A stretch of DNA of 64,000 bases from Lewinellaceae bacterium (GTDB lineage Bacteria; Bacteroidota; Bacteroidia; Chitinophagales; Saprospiraceae), in assembly GCA_020636325.1 (NCBI GenBank), contig JACJYC010000015.1, positions 113,871 through 177,870 on the forward strand, given 5' to 3'. Both the position numbers and the translations under genes were made by a program. Numbering within the stretch: the first letter of the stretch is position 1; each line of letters opens with the position of its first letter. The notes under the pieces were generated by a model. It made no database searches, was not told the DNA's origin, and saw nothing but the letters and a program-made list of their open reading frames with translations. This document shows, one piece after another, positions 17,348 to 26,666 of this stretch.

Positions 17348-19369
17348 CTACAGGCCGATGGTCAGGACCACCACGATATATTCCTCCAATTCAGGAATGG
17401 AAAAAGCGGAGTACCCGTCCGAAACGGTCACCGGATAGGATTGCCCATCTACCAGACTGACCGCTTTGGAGAATTCCCCCCTGATCCGGATGGAGATATC
17501 CCGCATTTCAATAGCTTCTGAAAAGCCCGTGCCGGCATGGCCGCTCAGGTTGACCAGGTGCAGGTTGACCCGATCGGGGTCCGGATGCCGCATGACGGTG
17601 ATCTCTACGGAGGAATGCGCATTTGTCGTCAGTTGCAGGTGATCCTCCGGAACCAGATAACGGATCAAATCGGAGACGAAGAGCCGGTGCTTGTTGTTGC
17701 TGTACAAATAATACAATCCGCCGATATCCCAGGGGATCCAGGCGACATGCCCTTTCCCCAAATCCTTCAGGATCAAACCGGGTTTATCGGTCACTTCATT
17801 CAGTACGGCTACCTTGTCGGGCGGACCGAACTGCCCGGGCGGGATCAGGGTCACCGGGGTCGGAATCGGTCCGGTTTCCAGGTAATCGCCTTCCAGGAAT
17901 ACCACGTCGGCAGACTGAAGGGAGGGAAAAGCGGTGTGATCCTGTATCCGGAAATAGGCTGATTTCACCCCTTCCCACAGTTTGGCCGGCGGACTGAGCT
18001 CCAGTCCCGGATGGGTGGTTCCGGCAATGAGTACGGCGCCGCCTTTTTGGATATAAGCGTCCAGTTCGGGCGGCGTAGGCCCCTCGGGGATCACCACCAT
18101 ATCGATATCCTTCGGATCGATTTCCGTTACCCGGTTAGTCACCTTGAAGGGAACATGCAGCTCGGTCAGCAACCGGTAAAACCCGCGGTAGGCAGGCGCT
18201 CCTTCGCGCCACGACAGGTCTTGCCGGGCGTACAGGATGACCCTGGCCGCGCTCCTTTGCCCGAGATAGTCGGCCTGATGAGCCTGGTAGAACCGAAATA
18301 CGGGCCGGGCGGCATCCATAGCCGTCCGGTCGGGTTGCTCCATCCCCCCGAGATTTACGAAAGTGGGAAATGCCCCTTGAGCCATATTCTGGTACAAGAG
18401 CGCCCGAATCCCATCTCCTGAAATGGTAGCAAACCGATACCGCATTTCCTGGTACGGCATTACGAGGCTGAAGGGCATCTTATCCGGATGGGAGTTAAGC
18501 CCGCGATTGACGTGTTCGCTCGCCGTATAGATCCACTGCGGGAGGGCGCGCCATTTGTAAAAATCGGCTTCTGTGACAATCCCGTCCGTATAGTCGTCGA
18601 TATAGGTCATGAACAGGGCTTTCGGCCGCTTTTCGCGGATCAGATCCCGGATCTTTTTGGCCACCGCCATCTTGCTGTCAAACATGAAGGCGTCATAATC
18701 CCGGTCGCTCCGGTCGGGAATGCTCCGGCCGAATCTGGCGCGAAAACCGGATTCACAGACGCCGCAATGGCATAAGCCGATATAGTTGCCCTTATAATCG
18801 GAGGTGATATTGCCGAACCAGTTGAAAAACAGGCCGTCCAGGTCGTACCGGCCGAGGGCTTCGGCCAGGATCTCCAGGGCCTTCTCATTGTAATATCCTC
18901 CATTGATGCAGACACTGTAGAGATCGTTGTCGTCCACCACCGGACTGCCGTCCTTTTGAGCGTAAAACCATTCGGGATGGGCGTCGTAGACCGCCTTCCG
19001 GGCCCGGCTGAAATCGAACCTGCCGATGATGCGGATCTCTGATCGATGGGCTTCATCCAGCACCTCGCCGACCAGATCCTTTCCTTCCGGCAGGTAATCG
19101 CTCCGGAAGTGGAAAGGCACATCAGTGGGGTAATGAGCCGTAATGCCGCCTACGCTGAACAGGATGGTATTGGCCGGAAATGCCTTAACCTCCCGGACCA
19201 GCTGCGCGCCGTCCAGGCCGGAATCCGTTTCCCGAAGGTTGGTCTGGATGAGGGAAATGGGCTCGGTCATCCACCAGGCGCCGGTGGCGGGTTGGCTGTT
19301 GACCGGCTGCTGGAAGAATACCGGCAGAATGAATAAAGCCAACCTCAGGTTTTTTGAAATCTTCATCAA
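17348..19369 (-). CDS. Putative secreted glycoside hydrolase (GHL6/beta-galactosidase trimerisation-like)
   Basis: 673 residues with a signal peptide (residues 1-25, ending NSQP). The N-terminal 340 residues look like a TIM barrel of the hypothetical-glycosyl-hydrolase type: IRIIGRFDFSRA, YDLDGLFFNWFGN, a Cys-rich GLCHCGVCESGF segment and LFMTYIDDY. Residues about 365-560 resemble a class I glutamine-amidotransferase-like fold (ARVILYARQDLS, KDIDMVVIPEGPTPP, YIQKGGAVLIAG), as in beta-galactosidase trimerisation domains. The remainder is beta-sandwich-like. Catalytic residues cannot be assigned with confidence. The gene is isolated from the operons on both sides. Confidence 0.65.
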   Translation of the reverse strand: MMKISKNLRLALFILPVFFQQPVNSQPATGAWWMTEPISLIQTNLRETDSGLDGAQLVREVKAFPANTILFSVGGITAHYPTDVPFHFRSDYLPEGKDLVGEVLDEAHRSEIRIIGRFDFSRARKAVYDAHPEWFYAQKDGSPVVDDNDLYSVCINGGYYNEKALEILAEALGRYDLDGLFFNWFGNITSDYKGNYIGLCHCGVCESGFRARFGRSIPDRSDRDYDAFMFDSKMAVAKKIRDLIREKRPKALFMTYIDDYTDGIVTEADFYKWRALPQWIYTASEHVNRGLNSHPDKMPFSLVMPYQEMRYRFATISGDGIRALLYQNMAQGAFPTFVNLGGMEQPDRTAMDAARPVFRFYQAHQADYLGQRSAARVILYARQDLSWREGAPAYRGFYRLLTELHVPFKVTNRVTEIDPKDIDMVVIPEGPTPPELDAYIQKGGAVLIAGTTHPGLELSPPAKLWEGVKSAYFRIQDHTAFPSLQSADVVFLEGDYLETGPIPTPVTLIPPGQFGPPDKVAVLNEVTDKPGLILKDLGKGHVAWIPWDIGGLYYLYSNNKHRLFVSDLIRYLVPEDHLQLTTNAHSSVEITVMRHPDPDRVNLHLVNLSGHAGTGFSEAIEMRDISIRIRGEFSKAVSLVDGQSYPVTVSDGYSAFSIPELEEYIVVVLTIGL

Positions 19370-19388
19370 TATGGAATGGTTTTAATAG

Positions 19389-19452
19389 AATTAACGTGAA
19401 TTTTTAAGATTGATTCGAAAAATTAACGTGAATTTTTAAGATTGATTCGAAA
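19389..19452. repeat. Perfect 32-base tandem duplication upstream of the ATPase gene
   Basis: Two identical, directly adjacent 32-base units starting AATTAACGTGAATTTTTAAG. They place the same AT-rich sequence twice between the start of the hydrolase gene on the minus strand and the ATPase start on the plus strand, in the position where a promoter would be. Confidence 0.95.
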
Positions 19453-19483
19453 AATTTTAATACCTTGTCATCAAAGTTTTACA

Positions 19484-20614
19484 ATGATACCCAGAATTTT
19501 ACAATCAAAGATAAAAGAGACATTCCAGTATAAACCCAAGATTATCGTTCTTTACGGCCCTCGGCAAGTTGGTAAAACCACCCTGATCAAAGAGGTTTTG
19601 AAGGAATTGCCTATAAAAAAATTGGAGATCAACGCTGACCAGTTGAAATATAACGATATTCTGTCGAGCAGGGATTTAAGGAAATTGCAGGAATTGATCG
19701 GGGATAATGAACTGCTCTTTATTGACGAAGCTCAACGGATTCCGGATATCGGCATAAATCTTAAAATCTTGCACGATAACTTGCCCGATCTTCGAATTAT
19801 AGCAACCGGTTCCTCTTCTTTTGATTTGTCCAATATCATTAAGGAACCTTTAACCGGCCGGACCAGAACATTCCAGCTCTTCCCGGTTTCCATTGGCGAG
19901 CTGAGGCAACAACAAACGCCGTTCGAATTGAAGGACCAACTGGAAAGTTTTCTGTTATACGGAATGTACCCCGAAGTATTGGAATTCAAGGGTAAAGAAC
20001 AAAAGTTAGTCCACCTGGAGGAATTAACTTCCGCCTACCTATACAAAGATATTCTACAACTCTCCAATATCAAACATTCAGATCGGATTCATAAATTACT
20101 GAAACTTTTAGCCTTTCAAATCGGGTCGCTTGTTTCTATTCACGAATTAGGAAAAGTATTGGATATGAGTCACGAAACTGTCAATCATTATATCGACCTA
20201 TTAGAAAAAGGTTTTGTCGTTTTCCGGCTTTCCGGGTTCAGCGGTAACCTGAGAAAAGAGGTAACCAAAATGAATAAAATCTATTTTTATGATTTGGGAA
20301 TCAGAAATATGCTGATCGATAATTTTAACCCGATGGCCATTAGACAAGATGTTGGCCCGCTATGGGAAAACTTTCTTCTTTCTGAGCGTAAGAAAAAGGT
20401 GGCTTACGAAAACTCCTTTGCCAATACCTATTTTTGGCGAACGTACACGGGCGCCGAGTTGGATTATATTGAGGAGACGGGAGGTAATTTGAACGGTTAC
20501 GAATTTAAATTCAAATCCAAAAAGGTAAAAGCCCCAACAACCTGGCTGGAAACCTATAAAAATGCCTCCTTCAGTGTGGTGGACAGCGATAATTTTTTAG
20601 ATTTTTTACTTTAA
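19484..20614 (+). CDS. AAA ATPase with DUF4143 C-terminal domain
   Basis: 376 residues from ATG at 19484. An upstream TTG at 19442 is in frame but lies in the 32-base duplication. Walker A is GPRQVGKTT (about 25-33), Walker B is LLFIDEAQ, and a sensor segment ATGSSSFDL is followed by EPLTGRTRTFQLFP. The C-terminal half has the DUF4143 pattern, including a winged-helix-like stretch and a final nuclease-like segment (FWRTYTGAELDYIEETGG). These orphan ATPases are common, often AT-rich and laterally transferred; their role is unclear. A 60-base sample I counted (20041-20100) is about 30% GC, well below the neighbouring genes, which supports recent acquisition. It ends 4 bases from the convergent DUF1080 gene. 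Confidence 0.88.
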   Translation: MIPRILQSKIKETFQYKPKIIVLYGPRQVGKTTLIKEVLKELPIKKLEINADQLKYNDILSSRDLRKLQELIGDNELLFIDEAQRIPDIGINLKILHDNLPDLRIIATGSSSFDLSNIIKEPLTGRTRTFQLFPVSIGELRQQQTPFELKDQLESFLLYGMYPEVLEFKGKEQKLVHLEELTSAYLYKDILQLSNIKHSDRIHKLLKLLAFQIGSLVSIHELGKVLDMSHETVNHYIDLLEKGFVVFRLSGFSGNLRKEVTKMNKIYFYDLGIRNMLIDNFNPMAIRQDVGPLWENFLLSERKKKVAYENSFANTYFWRTYTGAELDYIEETGGNLNGYEFKFKSKKVKAPTTWLETYKNASFSVVDSDNFLDFLL

Positions 20615-20618
20615 TCAC

Positions 20619-21518
20619 TCAATACACGCACTTCTCCGGAGCGTCTTTCACATAATAGGCCTTGTAGTTCTTCGCCTTTTTGTCCATGCAACCGCAGAGA
20701 TCCAGCAGGCGGATATTCCTGAAGTCGATGGGATGGCTTTCGGCCTGCAGGGCGATATAACCTTCCTTGAGGGTTGTTCCTTCCTTTTCGATCCATTGTT
20801 CGGGGTGGGTAATGCCGAAATTGGCCCAATCGGGTCCGCGCGTTTTGGAGATGAAGCCGCCGCCGATCTGCGGTTTGTAAAAGACCAGCACGGTATCGCC
20901 TTCAATGATATGGGTAATGGATTCGTCGCCGAGGACCACAGCTTCCGCGTGCACCCATTGGTCGCCGTCGTAGGTTTTAGAGGTGGAGTTGATGCAATGC
21001 GTAAAATCGACGGTGTCTTTCATCACCACGGCCGTACCGGGAGTGCAGACATTGGCTGTAGGCCGTTCGCCCTGCCCCAGCCCGCCCAGCAATTGCAGCT
21101 CAACGGAAACGGGAAAATCCTGGTCGAAATCGTTGCTTGCGGCCGATTGGCTGTGGAGCATGACGCCGCTGTTGCGGTTGTTCCACACGGCGCCGCCCGG
21201 CGTTTGCTCCCCCACGAAGCGGTAGTCGAACACCAGTTTATAATAAGAATAGGGCTCCTTGTAGTACATATGCCCGTAGTTATCCCCGAAGGAGTCGTAA
21301 TTGACATAGCTGATCCGGATCATACTGTCTTCGACCAGAAAGGTGTTGAGGTAATTGTCGTTGAGCTCGTGCCCGGAGATCTTGATGTCCCACCCGTCGA
21401 GGTTTACGCCGTTGAACAGGGAGATCCATTCTTCGCTGTTGGGATCGTTTCCGGGTTCGGCGGGTTTGCAGGCGGTCATTTGCAGGGCGATGAGCGCGAG
21501 GAGGAGGAATCGGTGCAT
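20619..21518 (-). CDS. DUF1080 (3-keto-disaccharide hydrolase-type) lipoprotein
   Basis: 299 residues from ATG at 21518. The signal peptide ends at a lipobox (MTAC). The body is a concanavalin-like DUF1080 fold: WISLFNGVNLDGWDIKISGH, YYKLVFDYRFVG, NSGVMLHSQ, WVHAEAVVLG and a final GYIALQAESHPIDFRNIRLLDL, followed by a short Cys-containing tail (CGCMDKKAKNYK). DUF1080 enzymes act on 3-keto-sugars or on glycans. A TANNTTTG box (TACATTTG, 21540-21547) lies 21 bases before the start. The neighbouring sugar-isomerase-like gene on the same strand supports a shared sugar pathway, as DUF1080 and isomerase genes often cluster. Confidence 0.88.
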   Translation of the reverse strand: MHRFLLLALIALQMTACKPAEPGNDPNSEEWISLFNGVNLDGWDIKISGHELNDNYLNTFLVEDSMIRISYVNYDSFGDNYGHMYYKEPYSYYKLVFDYRFVGEQTPGGAVWNNRNSGVMLHSQSAASNDFDQDFPVSVELQLLGGLGQGERPTANVCTPGTAVVMKDTVDFTHCINSTSKTYDGDQWVHAEAVVLGDESITHIIEGDTVLVFYKPQIGGGFISKTRGPDWANFGITHPEQWIEKEGTTLKEGYIALQAESHPIDFRNIRLLDLCGCMDKKAKNYKAYYVKDAPEKCVY

Positions 21519-21568
21519 GGTGTTTAAGGTTGGTTTGGTCAAATGTAGGTTTTTTTGGCGTTTCTTTA

Positions 21569-21812
21569 ACCACTAAGGACACTAAGGACACTAAGAATGA
21601 TTTGGTGAAATTCGGTGTACTGATATCAATCCACTATCATTTATGGAAATAATTCCAAATCCAAATGAAAGAATGGAAAAAACAGGCTTGAGCCTCTTTT
21701 CGGGCGGGTCATAATCCAGTAATACGGCCATAGTTTTATTGATTTGGAACACTTAGGGCAATCTGGTAAACCTTAGTGCCCCAAGTGTCCTAAGTGTCCT
21801 AAGTGGTCAAAC
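21569..21812. repeat. Inverted CACTAAGGA tracts bounding an intergenic region
   Basis: ACCACTAAGGACACTAAGGA (left, 21569-21595) and its reverse-complement-like partner GTGTCCTAAGTGTCCTAAGT (right, 21785-21806) flank about 190 AT-rich bases with no gene. The arrangement could form a long stem, or may be two independent insertions of a common decamer tract. Confidence 0.6.
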
Positions 21813-21816
21813 CAAT

Positions 21817-22650
21817 TCACACCAGTTTCATCAAAGCCCGCGAATACCCCACGGACTCCGCCAATCCCGGCATCGGATCATCGCCGTCCTTTTCGTACTC
21901 AATGCTGACGACACCCTGGTATTTGATCTTCTTCAGCGCCTTGAACACGGAAGGCAGGTCCAGCACCCCGCGACCGAATTCGAGCGGCGACCCGTCGGAT
22001 GCGGCCTTGTTGACGTCCTTGATGTGGAGGTCGTAGAGGCGGTCGGCGTATTTTTTGATCTTTTCCGCGGGGTCCTGCCCGATGCGGAGGGTATGGCCGA
22101 TGTCGATGCAGAGCCCGATGCGGGGATCGAGGTTTTTGATCCGTTCGAACACGGTATCCGGGCTGGGATACACCTTATCGCCGGGGCCGTGGTTGTGGAT
22201 GGCTACTTTGATGCCCGTTGCTTTCACCTTGGTTTCCACCATGGGCAGCAGTTCATGATTGGGTACGCCGATGATCACTTTGATGCCGGCTGCCTGCGCA
22301 TAGCGAAAGGCATTGTGCACTTCGTCCTCCGATTTCATGTAGATCACCCCCGCGCCGTAGAGATCAATGCCCGAAGCGCGCACCTTTTCAGCGATCGCTT
22401 TAATCTCGGATTCCTCCAGATTCAGCGGCATGTGCATGTCCTTGAGGGCGATGTGGGTGAGGTTGAGCCGGTTGGCGGCGGCAATCGCCTGATCGAGGGT
22501 AAAGCTGCGCAAGGTGTAGGAGGCCAGGCCCAGATTAAGCTGTACGCTGCTTTTTTTGTCAGGCACGGCTGCGCGGCCAAGCGCCGGGGTTGCGGCTGCA
22601 ACGGCGCCCGTCCCCAGGAGTTGTAAGAAGGTTTTTCGTGTGTATTGCAT
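21817..22650 (-). CDS. Sugar phosphate isomerase/epimerase-like (xylose isomerase-type TIM barrel)
   Basis: 277 residues. An exported or Tat-like N-terminus (KTFLQLLGTGAVAAATPALGRA) precedes an AP-endonuclease-2/xylose isomerase-like barrel. Metal-site segments are LGLASYTLRSFT, ALKDMHMP, IGVPNHELL, VAIHNHGPGD, GLCIDIGHTLRIG, LYDLHIKDVN and VVSIEYEKDGDD. It probably isomerises or epimerises a (keto)sugar in the periplasm. It is 298 bases upstream of the DUF1080 gene on the same strand, a pairing typical of periplasmic sugar oxidation-isomerisation clusters. Confidence 0.88.
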   Translation of the reverse strand: MQYTRKTFLQLLGTGAVAAATPALGRAAVPDKKSSVQLNLGLASYTLRSFTLDQAIAAANRLNLTHIALKDMHMPLNLEESEIKAIAEKVRASGIDLYGAGVIYMKSEDEVHNAFRYAQAAGIKVIIGVPNHELLPMVETKVKATGIKVAIHNHGPGDKVYPSPDTVFERIKNLDPRIGLCIDIGHTLRIGQDPAEKIKKYADRLYDLHIKDVNKAASDGSPLEFGRGVLDLPSVFKALKKIKYQGVVSIEYEKDGDDPMPGLAESVGYSRALMKLV

Positions 22651-22680
22651 TTTTTATGGGCTAATATAGGGATTTGTGGT

Positions 22681-22755
22681 TAGTTGTAAGTCGTAAGTCG
22701 TAAGTCGTAAGTCGTAAGTTGTAAGTCGTAAGTCATAAGTGGTAAGTCATAAGTC
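22681..22755. repeat. Heptamer tandem tract (GTAAGTC type)
   Basis: About ten GTAAGTC/GTAAGTT/ATAAGTC copies lie upstream of the isomerase-like gene, same orientation as the tract at 3589. Confidence 0.9.
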
Positions 22756-22839
22756 GGTTGCAGCCCGGCATAACACCAGAGGCATTAATGCGATGAACCT
22801 CATTCCGGGATCCAGATCAAGGGTCGCGGCGTAACTTAC

Positions 22840-23274
22840 TCATGGGGTTTTGAATTGAATGGCAATCGCACCGCATTGAATCGGTTGGTCGGATTCGGTA
22901 AATTTCATTTTTTTCACGTTCCCGGTGGCCGCATTGATCAATTCAGGATCGGTCGTTGTAGAACCCCGTTGGGTAAAACTGGCGACTGTAACATCCCCGG
23001 CGCCGGTTATGCAGACATTCAACACAACGGTTCCGGTTTTTCCGTTGATGGGTTCCATTTTTATTTCCGATACTCTTTCCCTTCTGACAACCTCCGCTTC
23101 TGCAAGCAGGCTGTCCCTTCCAAGGGTGTCCGTTAATGCCAGGCTGTCCGTGGGTTGAATCGTACCCATCTGCTTTCCCTTCGCGATCTTCAATGAATCC
23201 GATGGTGTTTGGCAAGATAAAAGGGTAGATGCGCAAAAAGCCAGTACAAATAAGGGAATGATTGTTTTTTTCAT
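22840..23274 (-). CDS. Small lipoprotein with TonB C-terminal-like domain
   Basis: 144 residues. The signal peptide ends at a lipobox (LLSC), followed by a low-complexity linker (SLALTDTLGRDSLL). Residues 75-144 show the pattern of TonB/AgmX-type C-terminal domains: GTVVLNVCITGAGDVT, then polar strands, NAATGNVKKMKF and a final AIQFK strand. No transmembrane anchor typical of TonB is present, so it is more likely a periplasmic or outer membrane lipoprotein. Function unknown. Confidence 0.65.
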   Translation of the reverse strand: MKKTIIPLFVLAFCASTLLSCQTPSDSLKIAKGKQMGTIQPTDSLALTDTLGRDSLLAEAEVVRRERVSEIKMEPINGKTGTVVLNVCITGAGDVTVASFTQRGSTTTDPELINAATGNVKKMKFTESDQPIQCGAIAIQFKTP

Positions 23275-23294
23275 CTTTTTTCTATGTTAATCTT

Positions 23295-23663
23295 TTAATA
23301 ATCAATCCATTTTGCAAAAAATTCCTTTAAACCCTGTCCGGTGGCTTTTTCCATCGCTTGCTGAAAATCCAGGGTAGTGACCGGCTTGCCGAAATATTGC
23401 CGGCTGTAATAACGGATGCCTTTCCAGAAATCCTCCTCTCCCAATTCTTCCCGGAGCAAATGCAAAACGTAAGCGCCCTTGAAGTAGACCAGATTGCGGT
23501 CATCCTGGCTCGGGTTGGACCATCCGTCAAAAACCAGCGGTTTATCGGCGCCCTTTGCTTTTACCTTTTCGTATACCTCCCGGAAAGCCTTGATGTTTTC
23601 CAGGTATTTCTTCCGGCCGAACCGATGCTCGTTGTAGGCCGCCGACATAAAAGTAGCAAAACC
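23295..23663 (-). pseudogene. C-terminal remnant of an M1-family aminopeptidase
   Basis: The frame from YGFATFMSAAYNEHRFG to the stop matches the part of M1 peptidases that follows the zinc-binding motif, and the helical region YFKGAYVLHLLREELGEEDFW ... KEFFAKWIDY is also typical. Everything upstream of GFATF, including HExxH and its downstream Glu, is missing. The sequence before it (GGGGCTTATTAAACCC) is unrelated. The readable start at 23702 adds 13 meaningless residues. This is the end of a gene truncated by deletion or rearrangement. Confidence 0.8.
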
Positions 23664-23760
23664 GTAAATAAGAGAAAAATAAGGGTTTAATAAGCCCCCC
23701 ATCCCCCTTCAATCATCAGGCTCCGGTTACCTTTGGCGACAGACCAAATCACCTGCAAAT

Positions 23761-25191
23761 ATGCGTACCAGACGCGAATTCATCAAACTCGGCGCCGTCG
23801 GGGCAGCCATCGGTTGCACCCCCTTGACCCTCAGCGCCGTTCGGGGAATTTCCCTTTTCGGGCCGGATGAAGGCCCCTTCCTGAAAGCCTGCGCCGGCGG
23901 CGATACCGAAACCGTCCGGAAGCTGCTGGCCGGCGACCCGTCGTTATTGAGCGCTAAAGATAAAGAAGGCCGCTCAGGGTTTGCACTCGCACTTTTGGCG
24001 GGCTTCACGGCAACCGCTCAATTCCTCAGGGAATCCGGATTCCAGGCCGACCTGCACGAGGCGGCTTTGGCACTGGATTGGGACCGTTTCAATGCGCTTG
24101 CGGAAGAACGCCTTACCGACATCCAGACCCTGGTCAACGCCGACCACCCCATCGGAGGTTGCGCCATGTGGGCGGCTGCGGCGGGCGGCGCAGGATCGGG
24201 CATCTGGCGGGTTTACAGCTATTGCGGCGATCCCAATTGCAACCCGCGCAACGAACGGGGCAGCACGGCCGTTCAAAGAGCCCTTCGGCTGGGGGATCTT
24301 CCAAATGCAGAAGTCACCGCAGCAACCTTATTGAGCAATTATGCCGATCCCGACCCCATAGCCAATGCCGACCTGCCGCCCCTGCACATCGCTGCGGAAA
24401 GAGGAAGCTTTGAATTGGTTGAAATGCTGATCCGGCTCGGTGCGGATATCAACCGGAAGGACCGCAACGGCAGGACCCCGCTGCAATTGGCGGAAGCGGC
24501 CGGCCATGAGAAAACCTGGAAACTGATCAAAGCCCATGACCGGATTCCGCGTACCTGCCGAACCTCCCGCGCTGCCTTCAATGCCGACGGACAGGCCTAC
24601 CGGCTGCCCGACCTGAACGGCATCGACAGCTACCGGCAGATCCGCATGGTCGGCAGTTCGCACGGCAACCTGGAATATGTGCAAAAAGAGGTGGAAGCGG
24701 ACCCGCGAACCGCACACGCCGTAGCGACCACCAGCGAACGGGCCGTGGAGGCCTGCGCGCATACCGGCCGCAAACCCATCGTCGAACTCCTGCTCAGGCA
24801 CGGGGCGCCCTATTCACTGCCGACGGCCGTCATGCTCAACGACACCACAACGGTCAAAAAACTCCTGGATGAAGACCCGAACCGGATCTATGAGCGCGGC
24901 GCCCACGATTTTGCACTGCTCTGGTACCCCATCATCGGCGGCGGCGACCTGGACATGATGCAGCTCCTCCTCGACCGGGGGGCCAAGGTGGAAGAGCAGC
25001 ATTTCCTCGGCACTACGGCATTGCATTGGGCCAGTTCCCGGGATTCGGTCGAAATGGTGGAACTGCTCGTGGACAACGGCGCTGACTTAAACCGGGTCGG
25101 CCGGAAATTCAAGGCGGAAGGCGAACGGCCGTTGCAGATGGCGAAGAATGAGCAGGTTGCGGCGTTTTTGAGGAGCCGGGGGGCGGAGTGA
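23761..25191 (+). CDS. Exported ankyrin-repeat protein
   Basis: 476 residues. The N-terminus MRTRREFIKLGAVGAAIGC resembles a Tat signal with a possible lipobox. Ankyrin repeats occur at about 40-75, 200-255 and 345-470 (PPLHIAAERGSFELVEMLI, TPLQLAEAAGHEKTWKLI, TALHWASSRDSVEMVELLV). A TACCTTTG box lies about 26 bases before the start. Ankyrin repeats bind proteins, but the partner is unknown. The gene is single, and diverges from the M1 remnant. Confidence 0.85.
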   Translation: MRTRREFIKLGAVGAAIGCTPLTLSAVRGISLFGPDEGPFLKACAGGDTETVRKLLAGDPSLLSAKDKEGRSGFALALLAGFTATAQFLRESGFQADLHEAALALDWDRFNALAEERLTDIQTLVNADHPIGGCAMWAAAAGGAGSGIWRVYSYCGDPNCNPRNERGSTAVQRALRLGDLPNAEVTAATLLSNYADPDPIANADLPPLHIAAERGSFELVEMLIRLGADINRKDRNGRTPLQLAEAAGHEKTWKLIKAHDRIPRTCRTSRAAFNADGQAYRLPDLNGIDSYRQIRMVGSSHGNLEYVQKEVEADPRTAHAVATTSERAVEACAHTGRKPIVELLLRHGAPYSLPTAVMLNDTTTVKKLLDEDPNRIYERGAHDFALLWYPIIGGGDLDMMQLLLDRGAKVEEQHFLGTTALHWASSRDSVEMVELLVDNGADLNRVGRKFKAEGERPLQMAKNEQVAAFLRSRGAE

Positions 25192-25835
25192 GGGGGGGAG
25201 GAACTGAGGAATTACCACCTCCGCCAAGGCTATGGTGGCCGGAGGAGGAATTTAGGAATCGAGGATGCGCAGATTACTAAGCCCGGATCGAAGAGCAGGG
25301 ATTGGTAAGCTGGATTTGAAACCGATGATCTGACTCCTGCAGTCCGCGGTTGATCTGAGGATCGTTTTTACTTTACTATAGGGTCAGGAGACGGAGCTTC
25401 TATGTCCGACTTATGACGGCCCTTTCGCGTATAAAAACCCGGATTTTTCCACCTGTACGCTCCAAATTGATCCCTTCTGAATTCGTTTTCAGACGAGACC
25501 GGATTTTAAGACATAAAGTCCGTCCGATTGCCAAACCATTCTGGTTCGGCTTTTATTTTTACCACATAGACACATGTGTTCTTATGATTCTGATCCCGCC
25601 TTGCGGGACAAGTTGTGGTTAAAAAATTTGAACAATGGTTTTGAAAAAACGATTGTTCATTCAAAATTTCGTTAGACCAATTATAAAGTCTTCTCCTCTA
25701 CTCTGTTTTGTCTGATAGTGAGGTTACCGAAAAGCGGATGCCGGGCAATTTGACTTAATATTGGAAAAGCTTTAACTCCTTTTGTTACGCGATAGGGCCG
25801 TTAGGACTTACAACTAAAATTGCTAATTTTGGAAA
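25192..25835. other. Intergenic region with two repeat fragments
   Basis: No gene seen. At 25219-25250 there is a CTCCGCCAAGGCTATGGTGG stretch related to the GGCTATGGCGGACGG family. At 25271-25313 there is an ATTACTAAGC...GATTGGTAAGCTGG stretch, a shortened inverse copy of the 100-base repeat at 34664-34864. The remainder is AT-rich, with a CCCGCCTTGCGGG hairpin near 25596. Confidence 0.6.
25824..25831 (+). promoter_or_regulatory. TAATTTTG box four bases before the start codon
   Basis: A perfect TANNTTTG -7 element ends 4 bases before ATG at 25836 (TAATTTTG-GAAA-ATG). Transcription would then begin at or next to the start codon. No good -33 box was seen at the expected distance. Confidence 0.5.
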
Positions 25836-26666
25836 ATGGAATCACCGATCCGATTCAGAGCATTTTCCTTGTATCCCGAGCGCGGCGAGTTGGTCTGCCG
25901 GGAAAAGGACGGGCAGGAAAAGATCAGCAGGCTGGCGCCGCAGCCCTGTAAGTTGCTGGTGTTGTTGTTGGAACATTCCCCGGAGATCGTGAGCCATAAA
26001 AAGATCCGGGAAGTTATCTGGCCGGATGTTCAGGTTGATTACGAGCGCAGCCTCCATTTCTGCATCCGGCAGATCCGTTCGGCGCTGGATGACGACCCGG
26101 CGAATCCCCGGTTTATCGAAACCATTCCGCGAAGGGGATACCGGTGGATTGCCCCTTTGGAGAACGGCCATCCGGAGAGATCATCGGCAAAGAAGGGGAA
26201 GAACCGGGTGATTATGCTGCTCGTTCTGATCGGCGCGATTGTTTTGCCAGGCGCCTATTGGTTTTTACAATCGCAAAAAACTGCCGGGGCAGATGGCATT
26301 GCTTCCCCGGTAAGGGTAGCCGTTCTGCCGTTCCTGGATTCCATGGGGTTCAACGGCAACCTGATCGCCAACCGCCTGGTGGAATCCCTGACGAACACTT
26401 ACAAAGAAACCTGCGAGGTGATCGGACCGACCACGACGACCGCCTATTACCCTGACCAGTTCACCCGGCTCATCGAAGAATACCGTATCGACTATCTCAT
26501 CAATGGACGGTACACCAATAAGGCGGACAAAAGCGGATTACTCGGGGAGATCATCCGGGCCCGCGACGGAGCGCACGTCTGGGTCAGGTATTTTAGTGCG
26601 GACTCCGGTGAAGATACTGTTACAACGGCAATTCTCCTTGGGTTTTCTGAACAGCTGCCGCATTAA
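25836..26666 (+). CDS. CadC-like membrane-anchored winged-helix regulator
   Basis: 276 residues. Residues 1-108 form an OmpR/CadC-type winged helix (LAPQPCKLLVLLLEHSPEIVSHKKIREVIWP, then YERSLHFCIRQIRSALDDDPANPRFIETIPRRGYRW). A single membrane helix lies at about 127-146. The outer domain (about 160-276) has the VAVLPF...RLVESLTNTY and YLINGRYT segments seen in periplasmic TolB-N/FlgO-like modules. Such proteins sense an envelope signal and bind DNA directly. The stop codon overlaps that of the convergent dehydrogenase gene by 4 bases. Confidence 0.85.
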   Translation: MESPIRFRAFSLYPERGELVCREKDGQEKISRLAPQPCKLLVLLLEHSPEIVSHKKIREVIWPDVQVDYERSLHFCIRQIRSALDDDPANPRFIETIPRRGYRWIAPLENGHPERSSAKKGKNRVIMLLVLIGAIVLPGAYWFLQSQKTAGADGIASPVRVAVLPFLDSMGFNGNLIANRLVESLTNTYKETCEVIGPTTTTAYYPDQFTRLIEEYRIDYLINGRYTNKADKSGLLGEIIRARDGAHVWVRYFSADSGEDTVTTAILLGFSEQLPH

